64,000 nt of DNA from Turnera subulata (Eukaryota > Streptophyta > Magnoliopsida > Malpighiales > Passifloraceae), in assembly GCA_028386065.3 (NCBI GenBank), contig JAKUCV010004427.1, positions 4,613 through 68,612 of the forward strand. Direction: 5' to 3'. Within the stretch, counting starts at the first letter, position 1; each line of letters starts with the position of its first letter. Below the pieces are notes generated by a model. The model saw nothing but the letters and a program-made list of their open reading frames with translations. It searched no databases and was not told where the DNA came from. Position numbers and translations under genes: made by a program. Below are positions 1 to 13,318 of this stretch, in pieces.

Positions 1-35
1 ATATTTTCAGCCAACACCATAGCTTAATTTTGCAG

Positions 36-528
36 CTAGAGATAGTAAATAAGAACCTCGAGGCTTATTACGATGCATGGGACAAGTTTGTAAAGGCATG
101 GGTAGTCATCAAGATTCAGGATCCTAGCTGTGTCTACCAGTGGCGTTTGCAGGTGCTGTTAATGAAAATTCAGTACGCAATGTTAAGAACTCATGTGAGA
201 ACTGGATCTTTGACTGATGTAGTGAGATTTGCAGGCGGAGATTGCCATGAGGGAAGCTGGCAAACCAGGAATGACTGACGAGGAGGTTTGTTTATCTGCA
301 AACATTTTGTTTCAGCGACATGCCATATGCAAAAAAACAACTTTGTGTTTATTAACTAATGCTTTTTACTGGATTTTTTTGCAGGTTAAAGATTTTGTTT
401 CCCGTTACCTGCCAGCATACAATGCTTACCTCCCAACGCTTTACACTGAAGGACCAAGTGGGTCAGATCCGGAGAATCTCCTCGTCATTGAAATTGATGA
501 AGGGAGGAATCCCATCCTCGGTGCTTAA
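36..528 (+). CDS. GLYK: D-glycerate 3-kinase, C-terminal part (partial)
   Basis: Last three exons (36-152, 235-285, 385-528) of the plastid enzyme that phosphorylates glycerate to 3-phosphoglycerate, the final step of photorespiration. The joined exons give 103 residues in one frame, with TAG-like acceptors and GT donors at every junction. Recognisable family motifs are EAYYDAWDKF, VYQWRLQ, KPGMTDEEV, FVSRYLPAY, LPTLY and the terminal IDEGRNPILGA before TAA. The P-loop half of the protein lies left of the window, so completeness cannot be judged. The start at 36 is an intron acceptor (TTTTGCAG at 28-35), not a start codon. It is followed by the IAA15-like gene, as in Arabidopsis. Family assignment is from recall of the conserved C-terminus; confidence is high. 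Confidence 0.9.
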
Positions 529-3500
529 ATAATATGATTTTCAGATTGAAGAGAGATTCAAATAGCCTGTTTTTGATTCTATAAGCTGATGTGTTTTGCT
601 TGGTCTTGGTATCATATAGTACCCTTTCTTAATTCGGATGGCCAAATGTAAATTTGAATGCAGATGTAAATGTAGTTTTTTACTCTTGTTGGTTGAATAG
701 AAAATTTTTCCATCAACTTCTGCCTTTTGTTGGGTTCCTTTGATCAAGATTCTTGAAAGAAAAGGCTGTTTAACTAATAATATTACACAATTCCTATAAG
801 AACTGTTAAAAGTAGGATTAATTTGGAAGTAACTGCTGGGTTCAGGGACACTGAAGGCTTTTGTATTACTTCATGTAAATTATACATTCCGTAGTTTGAA
901 CATTCTTCTTGAATCAAAATGCAGTTTGTCCTTGCCATAGTAAATTCAAACTTATCCATTGCTATCTAGTTCCCAGAGAAGAATAGGCATATGAAGCTGA
1001 GTGCCACAGTGAAATTTTCCCTTCCCTGGCTTCTCTACTCCCTTGAAAGGCAAAGTTTCCTAGACTCATACATGTGAAATGTGAAGTTTTTTTTTTTTTT
1101 TGAGAATATGTAATTTATGAAGTTAGGAAAGCAGGAAATCTATACATTTTATTTGCCAAGAGTAAAAACCAAGCTGTTTTTACAACAAACAAGATGATAG
1201 ATAAAACTAGTGAGGACATTTTACATGTTTATTGCTTACAACAATTCATACTATTGCAAAGGCATGGAACATGGTTACTTGGAAACAATCATTTCCTTCC
1301 TTATCAACCATATTTGTTTATCCAACAAAGGTGTTCTATCCACAACAGCAGCACTCCACGCAACACTCACAAGCCTCATAGCAGCAGCAGCAGCAACACA
1401 AGGCGAACAAGCTGCATCAAAATGTTGAACTCATTAGTATGCATATAATATTTCTCAATACATGTAATTGGAGGGAACAAGAATTAAGCAATCATTCATC
1501 TACTACCATAAAAGAAAACTCTTTGCAATTCGAGAGAAGATTAAAAACGGAGTGAACTACAAAAAAGAAACTATAGCATGGGAGGTGAAAGATATACAGA
1601 CAAGGCATAGAGACAGCCTTTGTCCTCATGGCGTTTCTTAACATGATCATAGTATGACATCTCTTGTGGAGGTGGAGGATTCATTTTGCTCTCCTATTGA
1701 GTGGTTTGTGTACCCTTTGATAAAAGAGTTTTCCTGCTAGACAGAGGAGAGTTCCAGCTTTAAAGTTGGAACTTAGCAGTGCCCATTCTCATACAATGAC
1801 TTCCTCAGTTCCTCTCTGTATCAATTTATTATGGTAGTTGGTTGATAGCTGAAACCTGAAATGTTCCTGTCCACTTTCTCAACAAATTGTGAACAGTCCA
1901 GCTATAAGAAGCACTAATGGTAACCCGCCACATGCTAGCTATTAATGTACAATCATGGTTGTTATATGTCAATGTCACTACAGGTCCTAGTATACATGGT
2001 CAATAGAACAATATGATAAAACCAAAGACAAAATTGCAATGATTTGAGTTTATTAATGGTAATGCATAGTTTTTAATAGACTGAAGATCACTGAAGTCAT
2101 AAAAATGACCCATCCAACAATTTAGATATCCACAGTTATAGTTGATATATAGTCCGTGGATTATGATTTGATAGCATCAAAGTACCAACAACAATAATAT
2201 TCTGTTTGATTTGCTGATCAAAAACAGTTGCAGATACCATATTCTTCTTCCTAGTGGTAGACACCCTACCAACTATGCATACTTCATATATATCCTAAGA
2301 ATCTAAACCTTAGTTGATGCTTAAGGAAGTCTAATCTTTCTCTAGGGTAACCAACACAAGTTGATCGGTTTCCTTCCTGGTACTAAGATAACAAGGCATT
2401 ACAACTAAACACAAACGTTCGACAAAAACAACAACTAAATACTATCGATTGACAGGAAGAGCCGAAGAGGTCGCATTAATCACAATGATGGTCCGCCCTT
2501 TTCTTCTTTTTGTTTTTCTTGAGGAAAAATGTTCAGTCCCTTTCATGGCAAGCGTTGACTCGTAACAGATTTTGTATTTCCATTCAATGTGTATCACCCT
2601 CTTCAATGTTTCGATCAGCACATGAGTGCATATCTTTGGACATTAAAAAGTTATGCTCGAGTGCGCAGAGTGGGTCGTATCCAGATTAGTCGGGGCAAAA
2701 CTCAGGATACCGGATGGGGGAAAAGAAGAGTTATGCTCCAAATCTTTTCCTGATCAAATAAATGGCAACCTTCGTTTCCTTTTCTCTGCCTTTAAGTGTT
2801 GATTCATATGGTGATGGGCCTCGAAAGTGTTTTACATTCCCTCCAATAGTTGTGGTGATAAAATTTCAACGTAAAAACCCTCAAGCCCACAACTGTGATC
2901 TCTTTGATGAGAGGTAGTTGCCATTGCCACTTGCCACTCATACTAGACTCATGTTAAATTCTCTAGCAGTTCACAACTGGATCTGCTACATAGTACAAAC
3001 CAGGTGTTTCAATTTTTTTTTGTGGGTCTAGTGAGACCACATCACTGCAGCATTAGCCCAGAACAAGAAAACAAAACTAAACTATCAACAAACCTTGTAT
3101 TATGCCTCTCCATATGACATATGGAGATTTCCCATCCTCTAGACTAGAGAATGTACAGATATAGATTCATCTGGCTGTGTTTCTTTTTGCCATTTTGTGT
3201 ATGCTCTTGACAAGTATAGGGTTTTGTTTTTGTCGGGTTTCCAGGGCTTAAATCAATCCACAACTCGTGAATCCAACCAGAGTCCACTTTTGTATTAGAC
3301 CTCCATGGCCAAGAAAGAAGACCCACCTCAAAATGCCAAAGATTTTGCCTTTGAAATGTCTTTCTCACCAGGCACTAATAATGCGCAGTAAAAAGCCCAC
3401 TTACAAGCTAAGTCTCGTGACAAACCAGGCTTTCAACATCTCTGGAAGTTTCTTTCAATCAAGTTGTGGTGGCCCAAAACGTTTTTAACCTGGGTTCAGT

Positions 3501-4253
3501 TTGAGCGTTTAATTTAATGGTGATGCTAATACGCAAAAAAAAAAAAATTGATTGTGCTTATTAAGATTCTACTAACAAGTCACAAATCCTGAATCCAGTA
3601 CACCAATTTTCTCTCTGTTTCTTTGGATTTATCAGCAAATGATTAATTATAATGAATCCATTTTGTTTTTTAATTATAATTTGAGAAAATCAAATTTCCT
3701 TAATGAAGAGCCATTCTTGAGACGAATCAGAACTCAGCCAACTCTAAGGGAAAAGAAAAATGCACCAACGCAATACCATAATGTGCATCATGCTCATTTT
3801 TCTCACATACTTTTATTATGGAATATTTGGAATGTATCACATACTTTATTATGCTTCCGTTTCCATTTGCCTTAAATTGACAGGTAGTCCAATTCCATGA
3901 TATATGAATGCCACATTAGTTTTGTCAATCTTCACTTATATAACCATGCGTGTACTGTAGTGTAATGGGGTAGAAGAAATTAAAATGATTTACAAGAGGT
4001 ACACAAGTGGGGAAAGAGATGAAGAGTAGGAAATACGGGAATGAGAGACAAGATCAATTGCACCAATTGGCCATGAATAGGCAGTTCTCTGTTTTATTTC
4101 ATATATATATTTCTAATAGGTTCCTAATCAAAACTCTCCAGCTAACCCACATGTTACAAAACTCTCATAATTAATCCGAAGACAAAAGTGCCTCTATACA
4201 GCAACGACATCATTTCAAGCTAGCTAGGATACATATATCTCCTCAAAGTTTCA
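529..4253. other. Intergenic, no gene recognised
   Basis: AT-rich stretch between the convergent ends of GLYK and the IAA15-like gene. The first 200-250 bases are probably the GLYK 3' UTR. Short open frames (for example 1194-1448, with a CAG-rich run near 1380) show no conserved motif and no flanking splice signals. Homopolymer A/T tracts occur near 1087, 3537 and 4311. I see no RNA gene or transposon ends here. Confidence 0.6.
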
Positions 4254-5350
4254 CTATCTTGAAGAACTGTTGCATTTTTGCGGTGTCCTTGGACCTATCA
4301 GAAGAAGGGAAAAAAAAAAAGATTAATTAACATCTCTTCATGGTAAATATTAAAATCGTTGAACTGGAAAAACTTGTGGAATTAAACTTTTTCCTGTTTT
4401 GAAATAAAAGTTCGTAAGTGAGAATTACCTAATCCCATTGCCTCTGTACTCTTCATTAACCGTAGACGCTTGCATGATTCAACAAACATCCTGTGCCAGA
4501 AAATAAGAACTAAATTAATCAATACTGCTTAAATCAATAATTAAGTTTGGGGAAACTTATAAGAGGAAGTTTTAATTTGAAAAAAAAAATAAAAATGCTT
4601 ACTTCCACGGTACATCTCCGACCATCATCCAGTCACCATCCTTGTCCTCATAAGCAGGTACGTACTCCCCTCCATTAACTTGATCCATGATTTTCTTCTC
4701 ATTCAAGATATTGCCTGTAACAGAAATTTAATTCTACACTTAGCAAATTAAACTATATACAACTGATAAAAAAAAACATGATATATATATACTTTCTCCT
4801 TATAATACATACGGATGGTGAAGCAAGAGAACATCTCGTCTAGGGCAGTCAAGAGCTGCTGATAGCTGCTGTACATTTCGAGGTCAACTTTTCTTAGATA
4901 TGGAGCACCGTCAACGGCCACCTTCACGTACTTGCAGCTCTTGGTTGCATTCTTCCTATATGCTCTGACCGGCGGCCAACCCACCACTTGTGTCCTAATT
5001 TAAAGAACATACCATATATTTAATTGTGCAAATTTTAAAGAACATATTGTATAGTTAAGTGTGCAAAAGGATCGTTAATAGTAGTAATATGTAACTTACT
5101 TTGCTTGAGGAGGTTTGGCTGGACTGGAGACATCATTATTCACGAGCTCGATGGAGTCTTTATTACCACAACTAGCAGTAGTAGAGCCCCCAAGACTTAG
5201 ATCAACTGTCTCCAGAAACGAACGTTTGGTGCCAGTTTTAGCCCCATCAATATTCTCTAAGCGAGAATCCCCTGGCAGCCCTAAGGTCAACTCTGTCTCC
5301 TTGAAATCCATGCCTGATTTTTGCAAGGGTATCCCTTTTTCCAGTGACAT
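4254..5350 (-). CDS. IAA15: Aux/IAA auxin-response repressor, IAA15-like
   Basis: Nuclear repressor that binds ARF transcription factors and is degraded through TIR1/AFB when auxin is present. Five exons on the minus strand (5100-5350, 4813-4994, 4603-4714, 4429-4490, 4254-4294) sum to 648 nt, encoding 215 aa. Domain I carries the EAR-type motif TELTLGLPG (about residues 20-28). The domain II degron [12 protein letters not shown] is intact, so auxin-dependent turnover is expected. Domains III and IV (a PB1 fold) carry the conserved Lys in [18 protein letters not shown] and the acidic OPCA stretch [23 protein letters not shown] and the PB1 wording resemble Arabidopsis IAA15 more than IAA14 or IAA7. 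Unlike Arabidopsis IAA15, both the EAR motif and the degron look canonical. The start is the ATG at 5350 ([10 protein letters not shown]). Other clade names (IAA7/14/16) are possible. Confidence 0.88.
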
Positions 5351-8300
5351 TGCCTGCCTTTATAGGTAGTATATCACTATCCTATCCCTCTCCAAAGATT
5401 TCACGAGAAAATTTCAAGTGTTTGGTCTTGCTTTTGGCCTTAGCTATATTGGAGGAGGAGTACAGTTTTCTTGAAGGTAAATGTACACAAAAACTTCTGT
5501 GACCGGCAAAATCATGGGCTGGTATGCATATAAAGTGAGGGGAGCAAGAAATCTGGCCTTTGGTTAAACCACTCATGGGACGACACGTGTATGGCAAAGA
5601 GCGGTTGTGATTTGATTTGCCCATGTAAGTTTGATGCGTGTGATTTTGAGCCATTGGTTAGGGCGACCGGGTCCTTGTCGATATTTTGTGACTTGTCGAC
5701 TTCTCATTTGGTATTTAAGGTTTTCTTCTTTTTTCTTGTTTTCCAACCTAAGAAAAACCATTCGTGCAATATTTGTCTATCTGTTAATTAAAATTTGTAC
5801 CGTCATGAACATTGATAGATAGGTCTGTATCAACCAAGTCCACTAGATCAATAGATTTTTTTTCTTTTTTGCTCTTTTACACGGAAAATGACATTAGTAT
5901 TATGCTTTTTATAAAAGTTGCATCCCTTAGATATTCTATATAGCGTGCCTTTTGCCAAACGGAAAATTGACAGTGTTTCCACTTTTTAGCTATACCCGAA
6001 AAGTCATTATAATGGTATGGAAAATTAAAAAATAAAACACGTATATATCATAGTCAGATGATGAAGCATAAGTTGTAATAGTTAATTTCTATAATATACT
6101 TTCCAAATATTTGTTTTCATGACAGAACTACAAATCTTTTAACTCGATTGGTGATCAGCGGCATGCAATACTCCAACATGAGATCAGAAGATCAAATAAT
6201 AGCACCAAAAAAAGGAGATTCATTTGGTAGATGAGGAACACTAACTAATTTGGAATAAAAAACCAACGGACGAAATTATTTCATATTTTTGTATGAATTT
6301 TTTGTGGCCCTGAGTAAATTTTCTATTTCAGCCAACAAATGCTTTTATGTGATTTCCATTTAACATTAAGGAGGAGTTTGAAAATCGTTATCGTGGCCAT
6401 TCCATAAAAAGAAAAAAAAGAAGAAGAAGAAAGATTTTAAAAGTTTAAAACAGGAGTGTGGGGCCCATGTGTCTGGTACCTAAAGTACAAGTCAACTTTA
6501 TGTGAAATTCCATGTGCTAACCCTCTCTCCTTCAACGTCTCTGCAAACATGTGACCCTGTTTCTTTGTCGGGTAATGAGTACCTTTCTGGTCAATTTACA
6601 ATTCCTCCTTTTCTTTTTTCTGGTTTTTCTTTTTTAAGTTTATATTATATGTAAAGGCAACACAAAAATAATTAAAATAATAAAACACCGACTCGTTCAT
6701 TGAACTGCCGGGCTGGGTTAGTAGCATTATACTATTATAAGCCCACATACTCTTTTTTTTGGTTTTTTCGGTTTCTTATTCGGAATTAGGAACTTTGTAT
6801 CGCCTAATCTGAATTCTATGTAAATCGCTCATGTGGTATGGTGGGTGAGTATTTCAATAAAATTTTTTTTATATACGAGAACTTAAATCCGAGACCTTTA
6901 GCATTTTTTGCCCACAGGCTCTTTCCCCACCTGTGTGTTCTCTTTGGTGATTTTTTTTGAATTTTTTACCAGCCACGTGACCCCATTTTTCCTTTTCCCA
7001 TGGAAAAAATAATCATTGTGCTTCTCATGATATCTTCCTTGTAAATAAAAATGTTCAAAAAGAATACTTGTAAGAAAAAGAAAAAAAAGCCTCTTAAATC
7101 TTTGATAAATACAAAAAGGAAAAAGGAGGAGGGAAATAAATCAAGAAGAGGGATTAGGAGTTGATATGTTCTTCAAGAAGGAATCTAAATCTTTGTGATT
7201 AATATAGTTAATCAACCCTTTCCTTCTCCCGTCCAAAAAGAATTTGCCAACCGGCATGAGAAGACACGGAAATCATATGCACTTGCGTCTTTGAAGATTG
7301 CTTACATTATAATAGCAAAATCAAAATAACTAGGCCATCCACACATGGTCTTGCATTTGCATTTGATGCAAATTAGCTGGGTATTTGTCAATTAGCCCAA
7401 GGTGGGCGTACATGCTAGTAGTGGTGTTTTAACAGATTGTCCAAATGAGATTAATTTTGGAATGTGTAACTACATGCATGGGCCAACTCGTGCATGGCTT
7501 TATTTGGTTTAGAAAAGACATATAATTTTACAATTAATTGTAGTTATAAATAAATAACTAAATTCATTTCATTTTCGTTTATATATATGGCGCTGGACCT
7601 ACACATATAATTACGACTCCTAACTTTTGCTTTAGAATGGGCATCAAAGTTTGTGTTGCAGACGGCATTTCTATGTTGTCATATAACCCCGTGCTTGATC
7701 ACATCAGTTCACTCGAAAGCAGGTTGTCATAAAAATGTCTACATCCAATAGTTATATGTTTCCTTTTAAATTTGAGCCAATTGAATATGATCGGTAGATT
7801 CATTTAATACTTTCACCATAAAGTGAGATGGTAGCTACTATTAAGATCTACGCCAAAAGAAGAAGAAGAAAGATTTGAAATAAGCATGCTTATGATCCTT
7901 TCTCTGTTCAAAAGATTTTCCCTGACTTCATGTACGAAAATGAAATAAGTTCGTTTTTTTAATTCGTCATTAATCTTACAGCCTAGTGAAAATATATAAT
8001 GTGCATATGTAGCATAAAAAGACGATGTTGGTGTAACAGGAATCTTAAAGTTCATCAAGGCCTGTTTTGTGTTAATGGAAGCTAACCTGGCCAAGGCGAA
8101 GACACGAAGTTTAGCACCATTAATTACTACTTTACTAGGTAGTAGTAGCATAGCAATATATGAGGTCTACTAAATTAATCACATTAACTTCGTGAAAACT
8201 TCAAATTTTGGGAATAAATGAAGAAGATATCAAGTTGCCAAACGAAAAAAGCTTTGAATATGTTGTCAGGATACTATTCATGCCCACAGGTTGCTGATGG

Positions 8301-10669
8301 TTGCTTGTCTCTACAGGATTTGTATGGCCTGTTACAAACTGATACAGGGTTTAATCCCTGATGTTTTCTATCTTTTTATCTCAAAAAAAAAGTTGCTATC
8401 ACACTTTTGGTCAACCATATTTGCTTGACAAGAAATTGGACTGGGACCGATTGATTATTCAGTCACCCAGAGCAAGAGCAACCAATAGCAAATCCCCGTC
8501 AAGTCCTTCTTGGTGTTTTACGTACCAATAAAAAGCTTAAATTCGTTTTTTGGTTGGCCAAAAACCTTAATTCGTTGCCTGAAGCCAGACCAGTCAAAAG
8601 ACCAATTAATAAAGAAAACCCAGGCTGCGCAGTTATTTATATTTAAGGATCTTTAGCGTAGAGCTTCAAATGTTTAATTAACGTTCGACAAAAAAATGCT
8701 TAATTAACGTAGCCAAGTCAGTCTCTTAAATTTGCACATTAATTTGACATTTCTCTTGTTATCTCTCACATTGTGGTCAACTGGTCGTCTCTTTAATTAT
8801 GACCATCTTCTGTATCTGCTACTCCATTAATGAATTCTTTTCGTTTATCAGAAAAAAATGGAGAAGATTGGCATTGGAAGTGTATATATATTGCTCATAG
8901 GCACTCTAGTAAAAGTACTTGCATATGGGGTCGATAGTTATTATCTAGATACTTTTTTTATTGAAAATTATATATACACCGTTAATCCCCCAAATCAATT
9001 TATTGGCCAAAAGTATAACAATTAGCTAGCTTTGCCTTAGAAAATATATATTCTCATGTTCAAATTATTGAAATTAGCCCTGGTTGTGGACATTAAGATA
9101 TTGTCAAAGTGGTTTAAAGAAACATAAATATTTAGTATGTGATTAATGTTAAAAATAATTGTCATATAATTTGGTAAACTTTGCTTTGTGTGCACATAAC
9201 ACACATTCGTGAATGCTGAAACTGTCTCAATCTATTTTATTAATTAAGAAGACAGTGTTTAACATAATATGGATCAGTGTCAGCATGTTTATTATTGATT
9301 CTCAGTTATCAACTCGTTTTGTACACTTTCACCGCGACTGCATTATGTCGGGATAGAATTCTAATTAGTAGGTAATTAGTTAGTTGTTTTAAGAATATCT
9401 AGATAATCGAGAATCCGTATTAGATTCTTCATTTAGGGATTAAGTTATTGTTGCTTGTCCTCTTGGCCAGTGCCTAATCATCATGTCTATTCTTTTACGA
9501 ATCAAAATACTATAGTTGCTGTATGAGTATGACAACATGAGAACATGGGCCCTTTCTCCTAGAAATGCTCGGGTTTTTCTTTGCTTGCTTAATGTGAAAG
9601 GTACTGTTTGGATTTAATATTAATGTTCCACTGCCATTGCTCATTGACCTTGAAGGTCTAGATTAATTAGTTCACAAGTTATTCAATAAATGGATTCCGC
9701 CAACAGAAGCATAAAACTATGGTTACGGTTATTAATCGTATAGCTAAACAATCTTAAATTTTATAATACTACCCAGTTCATATGTCACTCACTAACTTGA
9801 GTACTGAATTCATTTTTGGGTAAAAGAAGACTTGTTCATTCAATGGTTGCCAGAATTATGGATAATTTAATTAACTACATTGACCATTCTTATATAATCA
9901 TAATGAGAAATTCATCAATCGGAGAGTTTGTTAGTAAAAGTTGGTTTGTTCTTTTTCTGGATGCTAAATTCGGGCTTATTTGGTCCTTCTTAGTGCTCGG
10001 GAGTAGGAATGCAAAATGATGAAGTACTTCATCCAAGTAATGCATCTTTAACTTTCTTGAATTTTCTTTAAATGCATGTCGAAATGAAGGGCACATGCAA
10101 AACGAAGGTATTTTTTTTTTTTTTCATTATAAGGAAGAAAGAGAGCATTGGGTAACCAAAAGGATTAATTATCCAATTGGGCCACAACCTGACCCACTAA
10201 TATCACGAAGAACAAATGAAAGTACGTACTTCCACAATTCCATAGTTTGAGAAAAGAAAAGGTTTAGGCAATTTGTATAACAAGTGATTAGACAAATTTG
10301 ATAGAATAATTATAAAATTGATTAGACAAAAAAAGTTAGCTTTAAATATCTTTACGACAACATTTTCATAGTATGACCAAAAAAGGTCTCGGTTACATAT
10401 AGGCTACAGCACAATTCATGATCATTGATCAGCAATAAAAAGTCATCTTTGTAACATCAAATTAAAAATTCTAGTAGGCAAACAAGTGTTTTCCCCTACC
10501 TACACAGGGTCTTATATCAAAATTTAAACATCGAAGTCTCATAGTCATGCTCGACTATGAATCATTTAAACTTTAACAAATATAGATCACTAATTAAACA
10601 GATAAAGATATGAGGAATGCATAAACTTTAGTGAGTTTTCCACTTGATCGAATCATGTGTTTTCATCAA
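5351..10669. other. Intergenic; IAA15-like promoter and upstream region
   Basis: No gene found over 5.3 kb. The proximal part should hold the IAA15-like promoter. A G-box core CACGTG lies at 5584-5589, about 235 bp upstream of the ATG. TGTCGA-type ARF half-sites occur near 5676 and 5694, TGTCGG near 6567, and one canonical TGTCTC at 8306-8311, too far away to assign to either IAA gene. A GAA-rich microsatellite is near 6415. Open frames such as 7813-8151 have no recognisable motif. Confidence 0.5.
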
Positions 10670-13318
10670 TCATGCACGATCATGATCCCTTGCATTCTCC
10701 TTGTTAGCACCTGTACGTTGCAGGCCAAAACCTTTAGCCTCAGATCTCTTCATGATCCTTAGCCTCTTGCATGCCTCAGTGAACATCCTGTAAACCCAAT
10801 CAAAAACTGTTTAGTTCAATTGTTTCTACCGTTTTTACATAAAGGAAACAAACAAATGAACAAGAAACTGCAAGGAGATATACAGATATTTTTATTTTTC
10901 CCTAATGAGTAATTCATCAAACAGCTGGTCTCGATCGATCTCCTAGCATGTGATCAGTCATGACAGTGGCATTTCACTATTAATTTTCTCTAAAGTTCTC
11001 CTGCCATTTCATTTTATAATAGAAATTGCAATCATTATACGTTGTGAATTAACTTCTGCTTTAATTCTCCTGCGACTCAAACAAAATGATCATCCGAGAA
11101 TCAGAGCAAAAAAGCTGTTTTCTTCATACAATGTCTCTTTGCTTTGACAAAGGTTGTAAGTGGTCTTTAACTGGAATGGAATGGCATGGCATTATTGCCA
11201 ATCTATAAGCGACACCATGATAAGGCACTTGACCATGTCGGGTGTATCGTGGCCCAACATAAGCTTGCAATTTGTGTGTTCCTACTAGGTGCGAGAATCT
11301 TCCCATGCCCACAACATAATTTCCTCTCTCCCTCTTTTTCTTTTCTCTAACAACTTAATTACACATTGTCATCTAATTAACTTGAATATTTTTTGCATAT
11401 AACGAACATTAAGCCCCTAAAGATTATGTAATTCAGTCATTGACGATCGTTTTCAATTTGGCATATAATGGAAAGCAAAGCATGAAAAGGAATTGGAGAG
11501 AGAATTATTAGAGGGGAAGACTTACTCCCACGGGACATCCCCCACTAGCATCCAATCTCCATCCTTGTCTTCATATATAGGAACATATTCGCAACTGTCC
11601 GCATCCTCCAACGCTTTGCCTGTCAACAACATATAGATAGATCGACTAATTAGACGATATTATTAATTATTATCAGAACGTAACTCGACCCACTTTTTGC
11701 CTTTTATTCCTAATTTAATTCACTCCACCAAGTTCTAATTAATTATCTTCTAATTTCCAGTGTAAAATCATGAAGAATCTTTCATGTTTCAGTCATAAAA
11801 GCACCAGCAATTCAAAACCTTGGTGGGCCTATACTCACCCCATTGATGGATATTATGGCGGGGTTTCTTTTAACCTTAGAAAAGTTTTACAAGCCTGTTT
11901 ATCATTTTAATTAAGGTGGAGTATATTCTAATACCCTTCAAAAAAGCAGTCTCCAAATCGATCCATGCAATTCTTCCCGATATACATAAGACCTTATCAT
12001 TTTGATGAGTCTACTCCAAAATATTTAGTCATGATTCTATCAGATGCATTTAAAGGGTCAGTAAAAACTTTAAAGCAGTTGTTTCTTAAGGATCTAACAA
12101 TCATCAATAAATTCAGTTCTGTGAAAATTGACTTTCGACATGTTTTGTCTCAAAAAAAAAAAAAACTTTAGACATAATTCATTTTTACGACTTCCTAACC
12201 TAGTATGGGGAGAAGGTACTTGAGTCATCAGGACTCCCTCTGTCTCCCACAAATCGAACTCATAATTGCAAGGGTTGATGTGTCGTCACAAATTTAAATT
12301 ATGCCAACTCATGATAGTTTCTGCTTATGGTTAGCCAGGGCGACCAATCTTAAGCTTAGGGTCGACAACATTCCATAGACTCAATTATATATATAGCTCT
12401 GCATGATGACGAATTATATAGTTTATCTTGATTGATCCTTTGGATACCCTCTTGGGCTAAACATAAAATGACCCGTACATTGCCATATTGATTAGCTCAA
12501 ATACTTTTTCTTTTTTTTTTTTTTATATAGATCATCACTTTGTTGGGACTTTGGCTAGACAATTAGCAGCAACAAAATTGTGTCAGCCAAATCCGACTAA
12601 CAGGTTAACAGGAACTTTTGCCTAAACAAATTAAATTGCTAAGCAGAATTATTTCCTTGTTAAGCTGAGATTGGAAGGGTAGCTAGATTAATAACTAAGC
12701 AACAAGAAACATTCAAGAAAATTCTATATACAAAGAAAGTTAATTAATTATCATATTGACAATTAACCTTCCTAGTCAAGCATAAATACACCAAACTATA
12801 TATGGCCTAATTTATTTTGTCAAACTTTTGTAGCTAGATTAATATCGAGGTATAGGGTTTTATTTCTACGATTTAACAAAGCTACTACATGTTACGTACA
12901 ATCAAAAGTATTATATTCTAAAGCAAGATATAAACACAGAAATAATAACAAAAATGTGGAAGAAGTACTCACCAAGTCCAGTGCAACCAAAGAGCTTCTC
13001 TAATGCGATGGCAAGATCTGAATATTCCTTATGCATGCCCAAATCAATCTTCCTAAGAAAAGGTGCCCCGTCCATGCTAACTTTCACGTACATTTTCCGG
13101 TCCTTGTCGCTGAAGCTGTTCTTTTTCCGGTAAGAACATACCGGAGGCCACCCTACAACTTGGCTCTTTGTTTGGACTTTGTGGTGGTCATCAGTTACGC
13201 TACTTTCTTCACCGGAGACCTCCGAGAAGATCCTTTTCTTCTCATTTTTAGGGCCATCTCCTCCTGGTAGACCCAGCCTGAGCTCGGTGATTTCAAGTCC
13301 AAGTCCTTCCTTCGCCAT
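10670..13318 (-). CDS. IAA19: Aux/IAA auxin-response repressor, IAA19-like
   Basis: Second Aux/IAA gene, same strand as the IAA15-like gene. Three exons (12973-13318, 11526-11619, 10670-10787) sum to 558 nt, giving 185 aa. The N-terminus [20 protein letters not shown] is the hallmark of the IAA19/IAA5/IAA6 group. Domain I is LRLGL, the degron is [16 protein letters not shown], domain III reads [19 protein letters not shown], and the PB1 acidic loop is [16 protein letters not shown]. The C-terminus continues [17 protein letters not shown] and ends [11 protein letters not shown]. Domains I, II and most of III share one large first exon. Intron 1 is long (11620-12972, 1353 bp) and intron 2 is 738 bp. 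The ATG at 13318 fits the family exactly. All four domains look functional, so an auxin-inducible short-lived repressor is expected (family knowledge). Confidence 0.9.

Noticed and set aside
1194..1448. Overlapping open frames with a CAG-rich run
   Set aside because: No homology recognised, no splice or promoter context; treated as chance.
7813..8151. 112-codon minus-strand open frame between the IAA genes
   Set aside because: No family motif; composition is like the surrounding AT-rich spacer.
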